From positions 1 to 64,000 of the forward strand of contig NZ_PPRG01000002.1 in assembly GCF_002902625.1 (NCBI RefSeq): 64,000 nucleotides of DNA, in the 5' to 3' direction. Position numbers and translations under genes: made by a program. This DNA is from Staphylococcus devriesei. GTDB lineage: Bacteria; Bacillota; Bacilli; Staphylococcales; Staphylococcaceae. This document shows, piece after piece, positions 31,913-41,595 of the stretch; positions within the stretch are counted from its first letter, which is position 1; every line of letters starts with the position of its first letter. The notes below the pieces were generated by a model that was given only the letters and a program-made list of their open reading frames with translations, did no database searches and had not been told where the DNA came from.

Positions 31913-31979
31913 AACTGTCAATTTGTTATACTAGAAGTTAATTTACTTAGTGAATCTAAGGTATAACGTCTTGACAGTT
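31913..31979 (+). terminator. Two-tier hairpin after gdpS
   Basis: AACTGTCAA (31913-31921) pairs with TTGACAGTT (31971-31979). Inside, GTTATAC pairs with GTATAAC, then CTTAG with CTAAG. TTTGTTCATTTT follows. A terminator is the simplest reading. Confidence 0.55.
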
Positions 31980-32112
31980 TTGTTCATTTTAAGAACTGTT
32001 TAAGATATTATGTGAATGCATAACGTACTATTGCAAGTTGAGTGTTCAAGTTGTACACTTCAAATTGTCTAATAAATAAAAATCTTTGTTCAATTATTCG
32101 GGGGTGCCGTTT

Positions 32113-32874
32113 ATGTCAGATTCAATCACTATTATCGATGAAAATAAAGTGATTGATGTTGTTTTGATAGCTGGAAGAATTTTACTAGAAGCTGGCGCAG
32201 AAACATATCGTGTTGAAGATACCATGAATCGCATTGCCCATAGTTATGGGCTCCATGATACATATAGTTTTGTAACTTCAACCGCTATTATCTTTTCATT
32301 AAATGATCGTACGAGTACAAGACTTATTAGAATTCGTGAACGTACCACAGATTTAGAGAAAATTGCGCTTACTAATAGTCTTTCGCGTAAAATTGCTAAA
32401 AATGAACTTACTATTGATGAAGCAAAATCAGAATTGATCCATTTACGTCGAGCTTCATTACAATATTCATTTTTATTAAACTTTTTTGCTGCAGCTATTG
32501 CTTGTGGGTTCTTCCTATTTATGTTTGGAGGCGTAGCTTCCGATTGCTGGATTGCGATTATCGCTGGAGGCGCCGCTTTTCTAACATTTAGCTTAGTACA
32601 ACGTTTTATTCAAATTAAATTCTTTTCCGAGTTTGTGGCCTCCGCCGTCGTCATAACGATAGCTGCAACATTTACTCAATTAGGAATTGCTACTAATCAG
32701 AATATTATTACCATTTCGAGTGTAATGCCACTTGTACCAGGTATTTTAATTTGTAATGCTATTCGAGATTTAATGGCCGGAGAACTGTTAGCGGGCATGT
32801 CACGTGGTGTTGAAGCAGCACTTACATCATTCGCTATCGGTGCTGGCGTAGCCATTGTATTACTCATTATTTAA
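32113..32874 (+). CDS. ThrE-type exporter, N-terminal subunit (YjjP-like)
   Basis: A 253-residue protein. Residues 1-110 are a soluble domain with LLEAGAETYRVEDTMNRIAH, followed by about five membrane segments with VMPLVPGILICNAIRDLM. This is the N-terminal half of ThrE-type threonine/serine exporters, which many Firmicutes split into two proteins. ATG 32113 follows GGGGGTG by 6 nt; the longer frame to 32086 has no ribosome binding site. The partner gene starts 15 nt downstream. The substrate is inferred from the family. Confidence 0.85.
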   Translation: MSDSITIIDENKVIDVVLIAGRILLEAGAETYRVEDTMNRIAHSYGLHDTYSFVTSTAIIFSLNDRTSTRLIRIRERTTDLEKIALTNSLSRKIAKNELTIDEAKSELIHLRRASLQYSFLLNFFAAAIACGFFLFMFGGVASDCWIAIIAGGAAFLTFSLVQRFIQIKFFSEFVASAVVITIAATFTQLGIATNQNIITISSVMPLVPGILICNAIRDLMAGELLAGMSRGVEAALTSFAIGAGVAIVLLII

Positions 32875-32889
32875 GAAAGGCTGTGCCAA

Positions 32890-33384
32890 ATGTTATTTTA
32901 TTTATTTCATTTTACTATCAGTTTCATTTCAACAGTACTTTTTTCAATTATATTCAATGCTCCAAAGCGTCTCCTAGCTGCTTGTGGCTTTGTGGGTGCC
33001 GTAGCATGGACAATTTATCAATTTACTGTAGATATGGATTTAGGAAAAGTAGGCGCCTCATTTTTAGGTAGTTTCATCCTTGGATTATTAAGCCACGTGA
33101 TGAGTCGTCGTTACAAACGACCTGTTATTATTTTTATTGTACCAGGTATCATTCCTTTAGTGCCTGGTGGTACTGCTTATGAAGCAACACGCTTTTTAGT
33201 ATCCAATGATTATACTCAAGCAGTTAATACATTTTTAGAAGTCACACTTATTTCTGGATCAATTGCGTTTGGTATTTTAGTAGCAGAAATCCTCTACTAC
33301 ATTTATACGCGTATCAAACAATATTATGATAAAATCAAAGGTAAAACATATAGAAAATCATATAATATGAATAATAGAGTTTAA
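32890..33384 (+). CDS. ThrE-type exporter, C-terminal subunit (YjjB-like)
   Basis: A 164-residue membrane protein with about four to five hydrophobic segments and [20 protein letters not shown], the motif of the ThrE_2/YjjB half. It pairs with the gene upstream to make one two-component exporter of threonine or serine, or of a related metabolite. It is in the same operon, and pepT starts 14 nt after its stop, so amino-acid export and tripeptide breakdown are transcribed together. Confidence 0.85.
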   Translation: MLFYLFHFTISFISTVLFSIIFNAPKRLLAACGFVGAVAWTIYQFTVDMDLGKVGASFLGSFILGLLSHVMSRRYKRPVIIFIVPGIIPLVPGGTAYEATRFLVSNDYTQAVNTFLEVTLISGSIAFGILVAEILYYIYTRIKQYYDKIKGKTYRKSYNMNNRV

Positions 33385-33398
33385 GGGGATGTCTAGCT

Positions 33399-34628
33399 AT
33401 GAAAGAACAAATTATAGACAGATTATCACGTTATGTGAAAATTGATACACAATCTAATCCTGAATCGTCAACTACACCTTCTACCGAGAAACAATGGGAT
33501 TTATTGCGTTTATTACAACAAGAACTAATAGAATTAGGATTAGATACAGAGCTTGATGACAATGGCTACTTATTTGCAACGGTAGAAAGTAATATTGATA
33601 CTGAAGTGCCAACTATCGGCTTCTTAGCACATGTGGACACATCACCTGATTTTAATGCGACAAATGTTAACCCTCAAATCGTTGAGAATTATGACGGTAA
33701 GCCTATTAATTTAGGGGATACTGGTCGCGTCTTAAGCCAAGAAACTTTTCCAGAATTAAAAAAATTAAAGGGTCATACGTTAATGATTACTGACGGTACA
33801 TCATTACTAGGTGCAGATGATAAAGCTGGTGTCGTAGAGATTATGGAAGCCGTGGAATATTTAAAATCACATCCAGAAATAAAACATGGCCGCATTCGTA
33901 TCGCATTCACGCCAGATGAAGAAATTGGACGCGGGCCACATAAATTTGACGTAGAACGCTTTGATGCTGACTTCGCCTATACAATGGATGGTAGCGAATT
34001 CGGTGAACTACAATACGAAAGTTTTAACGCTGCAGAAGCGAAGATTTCTACTCATGGCGTCAACGTGCACCCCGGTTCAGCTAAAAATATTATGGTTAAC
34101 GCCCTTTCTTTAGGTCATCAATTTCATAGTTTATTGCCTGCTAGCGAAGTTCCTGAACGTACTGAAGGCTATGAAGGGTTCTATCATTTAATGAAATTTG
34201 AAGGTAACGTCGAAAAAGCAACGTTACAATATATTATTCGCGACCATGACAGAGATGCATTTGAGTCACGTAAGAAGAAATTACTAGAAATTCGTGATGA
34301 TATTAATACACACTATGAAGATTTCCCAGTAAAAGTAGATATTGAAGATCAATATTATAATATGGCTGAAAAGATTGAACCACATCCATACATTATCGAT
34401 ATACCTAAAAAAGTATTTGCTGACTTAGATATTGAACCTAATACTGACCCAATCCGTGGCGGTACAGACGGTTCCCAACTATCATTCAAAGGCCTACCAA
34501 CCCCTAATATCTTTACTGGCTGCGGTAATTTCCATGGACCTTTTGAATATGCATCAATTGATGTGATGGAAAAGGCAGTCCAAGTTATTATTGGCATTGC
34601 ACAAGAAGTAACACATCATCAAAAATAA
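33399..34628 (+). CDS. pepT: Peptidase T (tripeptide aminopeptidase)
   Basis: The 409-residue M20 metallopeptidase shows the zinc ligands in [30 protein letters not shown] and a C-terminal [10 protein letters not shown]. The dimerisation domain is about residues 205-315. It removes the N-terminal residue of tripeptides in the cytosol. AAGGGGATG lies upstream of ATG 33399. It is the last gene of the thrE-like operon before a hairpin. Confidence 0.96.
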   Translation: MKEQIIDRLSRYVKIDTQSNPESSTTPSTEKQWDLLRLLQQELIELGLDTELDDNGYLFATVESNIDTEVPTIGFLAHVDTSPDFNATNVNPQIVENYDGKPINLGDTGRVLSQETFPELKKLKGHTLMITDGTSLLGADDKAGVVEIMEAVEYLKSHPEIKHGRIRIAFTPDEEIGRGPHKFDVERFDADFAYTMDGSEFGELQYESFNAAEAKISTHGVNVHPGSAKNIMVNALSLGHQFHSLLPASEVPERTEGYEGFYHLMKFEGNVEKATLQYIIRDHDRDAFESRKKKLLEIRDDINTHYEDFPVKVDIEDQYYNMAEKIEPHPYIIDIPKKVFADLDIEPNTDPIRGGTDGSQLSFKGLPTPNIFTGCGNFHGPFEYASIDVMEKAVQVIIGIAQEVTHHQK

Positions 34629-34710
34629 GCAAGAGTGACGACAGAAATACGATATAATTTTAAGATTCACTAGTACACTCTTTTTCGAAAATAAAACTAT
34701 ACAGCATAAA

Positions 34711-34762
34711 ATAGGCTTGAAAGTGGCTAATTTCTAAACGAACCAACCACTTTCAAGCCTAT
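34711..34762. terminator. Bidirectional terminator between pepT and glycerate kinase
   Basis: ATAGGCTTGAAAGTGG and CCACTTTCAAGCCTAT are perfect 16-bp arms around a 20-nt loop between convergent genes. Confidence 0.85.
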
Positions 34763-34807
34763 AATTATAGATTTATATTTCGTTACTTTATTATTAAATA
34801 TTAATCT

Positions 34808-35920
34808 TTATAATGTTGTTTTTAACAATTTAAGTGCTTGCACTGTAAAATGTCTGATTTGAATACCCATTTTAAAATCAGGATATGTAGCAGGCATTTC
34901 AATAAATGTATTAAACATTGCAGTAACGTTATAATTCTCAAAAACATCAAATTTATCTGCAGTAGCACAAATAGCAATTGAAGGCTTATTGTGTTTGTCA
35001 GTTAACTCTGCAATGGTTAACGTTGTGGTTTCAAGCAAGTTATCTTCTTCTTTTAAACCTTCACCAAAGATAATCAAATCTGCTTGCGATATTAAATCGT
35101 CTAAATGCGTAATTTGATCGACCATTTCATGACTAGTTAGTATTTCTGCTCCATATAAACCTTTTAATAGCGCAGCAATACCACCGCCGGCTCCTCCACG
35201 TTCAATAGGGCCTAAGGCAACTTGTAATTCGTTTTTAACTATTTCACTAAAGTACCATACTAAATTATCTAATTCGGCAGCTTTGTCTCGACTAATATGA
35301 TGTTCTTCATATATTTTCATAATTTCACTATTTTTACCATAGAGTTTACTTGAGAAGTCTGACATGACTTGAATGTTAGCGTCTTTAAAACTTTGTGGAA
35401 TATTTGATAAGTCTATATGTCTAATGTATTTAATAATTTTAGAACCTTCGCGTGCGTCTAAAATATTTCCTTCATCATCATAAAATCGAGCGCCTAACGC
35501 TTGTAACATGCCACTACCACCGTCAAAACTATCGATACCGCCCAATGAAATGACAATATTATCTGCCCCATTATTTAAAGCATCTACAACCATTTCGCCT
35601 AAACCATAACTTGAACGTTGCGCAATCGGTTTTTGACCTTTTAAGAATAAATTACCTTCAATGATAGTTAAACCTTGTTCGGTTTGTCCATAGACCGCTT
35701 CAATCTCGTTCATATCTGCATCATGCACATTAATTCTATACTTAGTGCCTGATTGCCATAAAAATACTGAATCCATTAATTCATGTCGTCCATTAAACAA
35801 AGGCACTTGTACGACATCTGCATCGTCTATTTGACTTGCTATCGCTTCTTCTACGAAACGGTTAGCTTGATAACTGGAAATAATACCATTAAATTCATCC
35901 ATGGCTACTAATACTTTCAT
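34808..35920 (-). CDS. Glycerate kinase (GarK/GlxK family)
   Basis: The 370-residue product has the family motifs ALNNGADNIVISLGGIDSFDGG (two parts of one run of small residues near 110-135), GPIERGGAGGGIAALL and the acidic FGEGLKEEDNLLETT near residue 290. The last resembles the GEGR.D.QT loop but with the Arg and Gln replaced. It phosphorylates D-glycerate with ATP. AGGTGATTAACGA precedes ATG 35920. It is monocistronic. Confidence 0.88.
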   Translation of the reverse strand: MKVLVAMDEFNGIISSYQANRFVEEAIASQIDDADVVQVPLFNGRHELMDSVFLWQSGTKYRINVHDADMNEIEAVYGQTEQGLTIIEGNLFLKGQKPIAQRSSYGLGEMVVDALNNGADNIVISLGGIDSFDGGSGMLQALGARFYDDEGNILDAREGSKIIKYIRHIDLSNIPQSFKDANIQVMSDFSSKLYGKNSEIMKIYEEHHISRDKAAELDNLVWYFSEIVKNELQVALGPIERGGAGGGIAALLKGLYGAEILTSHEMVDQITHLDDLISQADLIIFGEGLKEEDNLLETTTLTIAELTDKHNKPSIAICATADKFDVFENYNVTAMFNTFIEMPATYPDFKMGIQIRHFTVQALKLLKTTL

Positions 35921-36055
35921 TCGTTAATCACCTCATGCCATTTTCTATTATTTTTATAAAGATGCTTTTAGACATTATTACTTTAACTTCACTTTCACAT
36001 TATACATGGGTTAAGTCGTTTTTTCATAATAGGAACCTATCCTAAGATAGAATTG

Positions 36056-36088
36056 AAGGCTGAGACTACGCATTCGTGTCCCAGCCTT
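36056..36088 (-). terminator. brxC terminator
   Basis: AAGGCTGAGAC and GTCCCAGCCTT pair with one mismatch around an 11-nt loop. It lies 28 nt after the stop of the bacilliredoxin gene. Confidence 0.65.
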
Positions 36089-36115
36089 TGCTTACTCTTT
36101 TTTATTTAATTGTAT

Positions 36116-36436
36116 TTACTCTTCAGCTTGAGCTAGCGAAGACACGTTAATATCGTTATGACTTGCATTCCACTTCGCTTCTCCCTCTATAAAGTAGAAA
36201 GCTTGAGGAGACTCATGTTTCACATTTGTTTTTTCAGCGATATAATCAGAAAGTTTTCTTTCTTCTTGAACGACTAAATAATAGCCATCCATATCTCTTT
36301 CATATAAGAATTTTTTAAATTGATCAAATGCAGCCGCTGAGATTGGACAAGTATCACTATGTTTTAATACAAATACATATTTATTGTCTTCTAGTACTTG
36401 TTCAAACTGGTCAATCGAACTCAGCTTTATAACCAT
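36116..36436 (-). CDS. brxC: Bacilliredoxin BrxC (YtxJ family)
   Basis: The 106-residue thioredoxin-fold protein has the monothiol active site HSDTCPISAAAF at about residues 24-35, the TCPIS motif of BrxC/YtxJ. It removes bacillithiol from mixed disulfides in species that make bacillithiol, such as staphylococci. ATG 36436 is chosen because GAGG lies about 8 nt upstream; a GTG three codons earlier overlaps the ribosome binding site. It stands alone between hairpins. Confidence 0.85.
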   Translation of the reverse strand: MVIKLSSIDQFEQVLEDNKYVFVLKHSDTCPISAAAFDQFKKFLYERDMDGYYLVVQEERKLSDYIAEKTNVKHESPQAFYFIEGEAKWNASHNDINVSSLAQAEE

Positions 36437-36571
36437 TCTATTCACCTCTAAATTTATTTATGCCCCTATAGTTATTTAAGATTACTATAAACTACTTAAT
36501 GGGTACAATTATACACACTTCATTCTCCAATGTTAACCAGAAATTTAATTTAAGTTTAGTTATATTCACTT

Positions 36572-37444
36572 TTACTTTTTTAATTTTTTAAAACTGTTGT
36601 AAAAGTCATTATCGTGCTCACTTAATTCTTTACCCGTTTTTGGCAATTTATCGACATCAATTTTGGAAAGTTGTTTCTCTATATTAACAGTTGTTTCACG
36701 TGTATCATAATAATTCAAAAGATTATAATACATTTCAATAGCATTTTTACGCGCGGCGTTAACATTAGAGTCGGTAATATTTGTCTGATTTAAATCTGTG
36801 ATTTGTCGTTCAATTAACGGTTTAATACGTTGATTAATTGCTTTTTTAGAGTCCGCATGTTCATTTTCCAAATATTTTTGTGCGGTTTCTTTTAATTTTT
36901 TATTGTTATTTTCTATCTTTGAAGTTAATTGATTCGCATCATTTTGATTACTTGCTTTTTGAATTTTTGACTCTACTTGAGACCGATTTCTTTCGAATAA
37001 TTTAGTATAATCTAGGATATCTTCATTTGCTTTAATTGATTGATTACATAAGTCTATAAATGATTTAAGCTCGTTAATTGATTGTCTTTCTTGTTTAACA
37101 TTGTCTAAATACTTTGTTTTTAAATCTTTAACATCCTGATTATCGGCAGGTAATTTTTTAGCCTCTTTTTCATAAGCTTCAAATGCTGGCATTAGATGAT
37201 GATTCACATCTTTTTGTAGTGCTTTGAACTCTTTTTTATTTTTATCCGTCGTATCTGTCTTACTTAATTGATCTAGCTGTTTCAAATGAATCTTGTCCAT
37301 AACCGTTTTAACGCTTTTCTTCTTAGCTTCCGCTTCATCTAACTGTTTCTCAAACTCTTTCACGTTAGCATGGTGTTGGTTACTACAAGAAGATAATGTT
37401 AACACACAAATGATTATTATCGAAAGAATTGCTAATTTTTTCAT
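36572..37444 (-). CDS. YkyA-like putative cell-wall lipoprotein
   Basis: The 290-residue product begins with a lipoprotein signal (MKKLAILSIIIICVLTLSSC, lipobox LSSC) and is otherwise a long Lys/Glu-rich helical protein. It shows heptad-like repeats and no enzyme motif. This matches the YkyA family of putative cell-wall-binding lipoproteins. It should be lipidated by Lgt, face the wall and be held at the membrane. Function is unknown. It is divergent from the GrpB-like gene. Confidence 0.8.
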   Translation of the reverse strand: MKKLAILSIIIICVLTLSSCSNQHHANVKEFEKQLDEAEAKKKSVKTVMDKIHLKQLDQLSKTDTTDKNKKEFKALQKDVNHHLMPAFEAYEKEAKKLPADNQDVKDLKTKYLDNVKQERQSINELKSFIDLCNQSIKANEDILDYTKLFERNRSQVESKIQKASNQNDANQLTSKIENNNKKLKETAQKYLENEHADSKKAINQRIKPLIERQITDLNQTNITDSNVNAARKNAIEMYYNLLNYYDTRETTVNIEKQLSKIDVDKLPKTGKELSEHDNDFYNSFKKLKK

Positions 37445-37555
37445 CTTTGCACTCCTATCAACACGTATTATACCTAAACCTATTTATATTGAAAATAATT
37501 TATGCTATAGTATTTCAGAATTTGTAAAATATCCTAATATTTGAAGGAGACTTAT

Positions 37556-38072
37556 ATGTACACGACTGTTCAATCTTTTGTACAAGCACCATCTACTACA
37601 GATTATCATGAATTATATCAAACTACTAAAACATTATTATTCGACTTGCTAGACTCCCCCTGTTCAATTCACACAACATATTGGCGGTACAAAGCATTTC
37701 AACTATGTCACAGAACCTATTTTAGATATTTTGGTTGGTGTAAATAACCTTCATGATATTACCTCCTTAGATGGAAAACGATTAAATTATGTCGGTTTTT
37801 ATCGTTTACATCATCCTTATAAGAAAAAAGTCATGATGGCAAAATTTAATAATTTGATTGAACTAAAACAAACGATTCGTTTACACATTGTTCAAATGAA
37901 CACACCTTTATTTGAACAATATTTAACTGTAGACAAGTCACTTGCTAACGTTCCACGTATTGCTCTTCATTTTTCAGAAAAAAAGAAACAAATTATTAAC
38001 CACGTGAATACTATAAGAAATTACGAAAATCAAAAGCAGCAATACTTTGAAAAATTATACAAACAATTATAG
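37556..38072 (+). pseudogene. GrpB-family protein, frameshifted
   Basis: ATG 37556 (GAAGGAG 6 nt upstream) starts a frame MYTTVQSFVQAPSTTDYHEL ... LLFDLLDSP that derails at a C5 run (37656-37660). Removing one C continues as SPVQFTQHIGGTKHFNYVTE then PILDILVGVNNLHDI. This is the QHIG.T...PILDILVGV pattern of the GrpB/UPF0157 nucleotidyltransferase-like family. The rest is open to 38072, for about 171 residues in total. The remainder of the gene shows no other damage. It precedes murB in the same direction. Confidence 0.8.
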
Positions 38073-38178
38073 AGTTTAATATTTGTTTAAATTAATTCGC
38101 GCTTACCTTCTTTCGCAAATCAGTTATAAAGTTGCTATAATATAGAATAGATTACAGAAGAGAAGAAAGGATGTACTT

Positions 38179-39102
38179 ATGTTAAAACAAGAAGACATCT
38201 TACAAGATTTAAAAACCTTAATACCTGAAAGCATTATTAAAGTGAATGAACCATTAAAGCGATATACATATACTGAGACAGGGGGCAATGCAGATTTCTA
38301 TTTATCTCCTACTCAGAATGAACAAGTTCAAACTATTGTGCGCTATGCTCAAGATAAAAAAATACCTGTAACGTATTTAGGTAATGGTTCTAACATTATC
38401 ATCCGTGAAGGTGGTATTCGTGGAATTGTCATTAGTTTACTGTCATTAAAACATATCAATGTATCAGATGATGCCATTATTGCAGGAAGTGGTGCTGCAA
38501 TTATTGATGTATCACGTGCTGCAAGAGACCATGTACTAACTGGTTTAGAATTCGCTTGTGGTATTCCTGGCTCGGTCGGAGGCGCAGTTTATATGAATGC
38601 TGGCGCTTATGGTGGAGAGATTAAAGATTGTATTGATTACGCATTATGTGTTAATGAACAAGGTGATTTAATCCAATTAACTAGTAATGAATTAGAACTA
38701 GACTATAGAAATAGTATTGTGCAACAACAACATTTAGTCGTTCTGGAAGCGGCCTTTACTTTAACACCTGGAAATCTTGAAGAAATCCAAGCTAAAATGG
38801 GCGATTTAACTGAACGCCGTGAAACGAAACAACCACTTGAATATCCATCATGTGGCAGTGTCTTTCAACGTCCTCCAGGTCATTTCGCTGGAAAATTAAT
38901 TCAAGATTCAAACTTGCAAGGTTATCGTATAGGTGGCGTAGAAGTATCTAAGAAACATGCTGGTTTCATGGTGAACGTAGATAATGGCACAGCCACAGAT
39001 TATGAAGATTTAATTCATCACGTCCAAAAAGTGGTAAAAGAAAAATTTGATGTAGAACTTCATCGCGAGGTTCGTATTATTGGTGAACATCCTGAACAAT
39101 AA
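38179..39102 (+). CDS. murB: UDP-N-acetylenolpyruvoylglucosamine reductase
   Basis: The 307-residue flavoprotein has [14 protein letters not shown], the FAD loop [33 protein letters not shown], and the type II C-terminal [20 protein letters not shown] and [11 protein letters not shown], with the catalytic Ser in the SCGSVF region. It reduces enolpyruvyl-UDP-GlcNAc to UDP-MurNAc with NADPH. AGAAAGGATG lies upstream of ATG 38179. The CHY-finger gene follows 31 nt downstream. Confidence 0.97.
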   Translation: MLKQEDILQDLKTLIPESIIKVNEPLKRYTYTETGGNADFYLSPTQNEQVQTIVRYAQDKKIPVTYLGNGSNIIIREGGIRGIVISLLSLKHINVSDDAIIAGSGAAIIDVSRAARDHVLTGLEFACGIPGSVGGAVYMNAGAYGGEIKDCIDYALCVNEQGDLIQLTSNELELDYRNSIVQQQHLVVLEAAFTLTPGNLEEIQAKMGDLTERRETKQPLEYPSCGSVFQRPPGHFAGKLIQDSNLQGYRIGGVEVSKKHAGFMVNVDNGTATDYEDLIHHVQKVVKEKFDVELHREVRIIGEHPEQ

Positions 39103-39133
39103 GGTTCGAGTAGTGAATAAGGAGACGATGTAG

Positions 39134-39449
39134 ATGCCAAAAGTTTATGGTTCCATTGTAGATGACAAAACGCGTTGCATACATTACCATACTTTTTTAG
39201 ATGTCGTTGCCATTAAAATTTAAATGTTGCAATAAATACTATCCTTGTTATCAATGCCATGATGAACACGAATCACATCAAATTGTAAGATGGCCTGAAA
39301 AAGATTTTCACGAGAAGGCAATTTTGTGCGGTGTATGTAAACATGAATTGTCTATTCATGATTACATGATGACTGAACGATGTCCAAATTGTCATGCCCA
39401 TTTTAATAATCGATGTAAGTTTCATTATCATTTGTATTTTGAAATATGA
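39134..39449 (+). pseudogene. CHY zinc-finger protein, frameshifted
   Basis: ATG 39134 (AGGAGA upstream) reads MPKVYGSIVDDKTRCIHYHT then LDVVAIKI-stop at 39221. Dropping one A of the AAAA run at 39215-39218 continues ...AIKFKCCNKYYPCYQCHDEH ... CGVCKHEL ... CPNCHAHFNNRC to 39449. The joined product of about 104 residues holds the full CHY zinc-finger set, with many Cys and His. The break is a single apparent extra base. Function of staphylococcal homologues is unknown. Confidence 0.82.
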
Positions 39450-39474
39450 TTAAAATTAAAGGGAGTGATTGGCG

Positions 39475-39555
39475 TTGTCTACCGCAATTATAGGTGGCAT
39501 TATGGTCGTAATACTAATAGCAATTGTTGATTATTTTTCTAAAAAGAAAAAATAG
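39475..39555 (+). CDS. 26-residue membrane peptide
   Basis: A TTG start at 39475 follows GGGAGTG with 7 nt spacing. The product is one hydrophobic helix, STAIIGGIMVVILIAIVDYF, followed by a basic SKKKK tail and TAG at 39553-39555. The single-helix-plus-Lys plan suggests a genuine small membrane protein facing the cytosol with its C-terminus. It could equally be a toxin-like peptide. It is downstream of the CHY gene in the same direction. The family is not recognised. Confidence 0.5.
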   Translation: MSTAIIGGIMVVILIAIVDYFSKKKK

Positions 39556-39570
39556 TATGTTTATATTTAA

Positions 39571-39616
39571 AAAGGCTTGTAGGAGATTTCGATTTCGAAA
39601 TTCCCTACAAGCCTTT
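39571..39616. terminator. Bidirectional terminator between the murB cluster and sstD
   Basis: A near-perfect stem of about 20 bp (outer AAAGGCTTGTAGG / CCTACAAGCCTTT, inner ATTTCG / CGAAAT) between convergent genes. Confidence 0.85.
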
Positions 39617-39652
39617 AATTTTGAATTAAATTCTAACTCGTTTATTTATATA

Positions 39653-40699
39653 TTATTTGTCTAATACTTCTTCTAATTCGTCAATTTGTTTCATTGTAGT
39701 AGTTGTTGAACCTGAAGAGAAGTACCATAATTTTGGATCTAATTCATAAACTTTATCATCTTTCACTGCTTTAACATTTTTAAGTACATCGTTACCTAAT
39801 GTATCTTTAGCTGTTGATTGGCCACCTACTACTGAACCACGGTCCATAGCAAGAATAACACCAGGGTTATGTTCATTAATGTATTCGTTAGTAACGTTTT
39901 GACCATGAGGGCTATCACTAACATCTTTATCAGCTGGTGTGAAACCTAAAGTATCAAACACTAAGCCACCAAAACGGCCACCAGGACCAAATGTAGATAA
40001 TTCACCTTCATTAACTAATAAATACATTACTTTTTTGTCGAATTTCTTAGTTTTATCTTTCATATCAGCGATGTCTTCATCTAAATCTTTATTAAGTTCT
40101 TTCGCTTTATCTTCTTTGTCGTAGATTTTACCTAAGTTTTCAGTGTTTTTCTTCATGTCTTTAACTAAGTTCTTTTGGTCTGCGCCCACGTATACAACTT
40201 TAGCGTCTGGTGCTGCTTTTTTAAATTCATCTAAATTCTTCTGATTAGCTGTTCTTCCTGAAATAAAGATTACTTCAGGTTTAGCTTCTGCTACTTTATC
40301 AAAGTTAACTTGTTTTAAGTTACCTGTATTAATATATTTATCATCTTTAAAGTCACTTAGGAAGTCTGGTAAAGATGAGTTATTTTCACCTTTAGGTAAT
40401 CCTTTAACTTTGTCTGCTACACCTAGTTCTTTAAGAACGTCTAATGCACCGTAGTCTAATACAACTGCATTTTTAGGATTTTTTGGAATTTCTACAGTAT
40501 TGCTAACTTTTTTGGCATCGCTGCCGTCTCGTTCTTGACCGCTTGCTTCAAAATCGTTTTTGATTTTTACAGTTTTAGTTTCTTTAGCGTTGTCACTTTC
40601 ACTCTTAGAGCCTGAATCATTACTACTGTTCGATCCGTTACTACATGCTGCTAAAACTAAAACTAAAGTTAATAATAAAAATAAGACAGTTTTCTTCAT
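39653..40699 (-). CDS. sstD: SstD, siderophore-binding lipoprotein
   Basis: The 348-residue product has a lipobox signal (VLVLAACSNG), a Ser/Asp-rich linker, and a class III periplasmic-binding fold with VLDYGALDVLKELGV, KPEVIFISGR and PHGQNVTNEYINEHNPGVI. It matches SstD, which captures catecholate and catecholamine iron complexes. ATG 40699 is chosen since AGGAG lies 8 nt upstream; a GTG three codons earlier overlaps that site. It is the last gene of the iron operon. Confidence 0.92.
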   Translation of the reverse strand: MKKTVLFLLLTLVLVLAACSNGSNSSNDSGSKSESDNAKETKTVKIKNDFEASGQERDGSDAKKVSNTVEIPKNPKNAVVLDYGALDVLKELGVADKVKGLPKGENNSSLPDFLSDFKDDKYINTGNLKQVNFDKVAEAKPEVIFISGRTANQKNLDEFKKAAPDAKVVYVGADQKNLVKDMKKNTENLGKIYDKEDKAKELNKDLDEDIADMKDKTKKFDKKVMYLLVNEGELSTFGPGGRFGGLVFDTLGFTPADKDVSDSPHGQNVTNEYINEHNPGVILAMDRGSVVGGQSTAKDTLGNDVLKNVKAVKDDKVYELDPKLWYFSSGSTTTTMKQIDELEEVLDK

Positions 40700-40824
40700 T
40701 CCTATCACTCCTTAAAAAATTTAACCGTGCTGCTAAGTTTCATCTGGACTTTCTCTACTCTATTCCTTCGAATAGCATCACCCCTTTAAAGTAATGCGAT
40801 TAAATGATTTAGTTATTAGTCTAA

Positions 40825-41595
40825 TCAAAAAGTAGTTTCATCATAATAAAGACAAATACGTTGTCCTCTAATTTCTTCGACATGGACATCCATTTCATAT
40901 AACTCTTTTAAAATTTCTGATTGAATGACATGATCTCTCGTATCTGCTTTAATGATTGCTCCGTCTTTTAAAGCTATAATGTCATCTGAATAACAGGAAG
41001 CAAAATTAATATCATGTAAGACTATTACAATCGTCTTGTTGAGTTCCTTACACAACTTACGTAACGTTTGCATAATTTGGACAGAGTGCTTCATATCCAA
41101 GTTATTTAACGGCTCATCCAATAGAATATAATCTGTGTCTTGAGCTATGGTCATAGCTATATAAGCTCGTTGTCTTTGACCACCAGAAAGTGTTTTAATA
41201 TTTCTACTTCTAATATCTTGAAGTTGTAACAAATCTAACGCATATTCTACTTGTTTATAGTCTTCGTCTTTCATTCGACCTTTTGAATATGGAAAACGAC
41301 CAAAGCTAACTAATTGTTCTACTGTAATATTCATTTCAGTATGATTCGTTTGTTTTAAAATACTTAATTTTTTAGCTAATTCATCACTTTTATAATCGAG
41401 TACTGGCTTATCTTCAATTTTGATAATTCCATTTTCATATTCAAAAAGACGACTCACTGCCGAAAGCAAGGTGCTTTTCCCGGCACCATTAGGCCCTATA
41501 AGAGAAGTTAAATTTCCTTTTTGAATATCTACGTTAATATTCTTTAAAATAGGTTTATCTTGTATCGACTTATCTAAATTTTTTATTTCAATCAA
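40825..41595 (-). CDS. sstC: SstC, siderophore ABC transporter ATPase
   Basis: A 256-residue ATPase with Walker A GPNGAGKSTLL at about 36-46, signature LSGGQRQRAYIA and Walker B DYILLDEPLNNLD. It belongs to the FepC/FhuC class and powers the SstA/SstB permease. Its start overlaps the sstB stop by 4 nt. A gap of 125 nt before sstD carries no clear terminator. Confidence 0.93.
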   Translation of the reverse strand: MIEIKNLDKSIQDKPILKNINVDIQKGNLTSLIGPNGAGKSTLLSAVSRLFEYENGIIKIEDKPVLDYKSDELAKKLSILKQTNHTEMNITVEQLVSFGRFPYSKGRMKDEDYKQVEYALDLLQLQDIRSRNIKTLSGGQRQRAYIAMTIAQDTDYILLDEPLNNLDMKHSVQIMQTLRKLCKELNKTIVIVLHDINFASCYSDDIIALKDGAIIKADTRDHVIQSEILKELYEMDVHVEEIRGQRICLYYDETTF

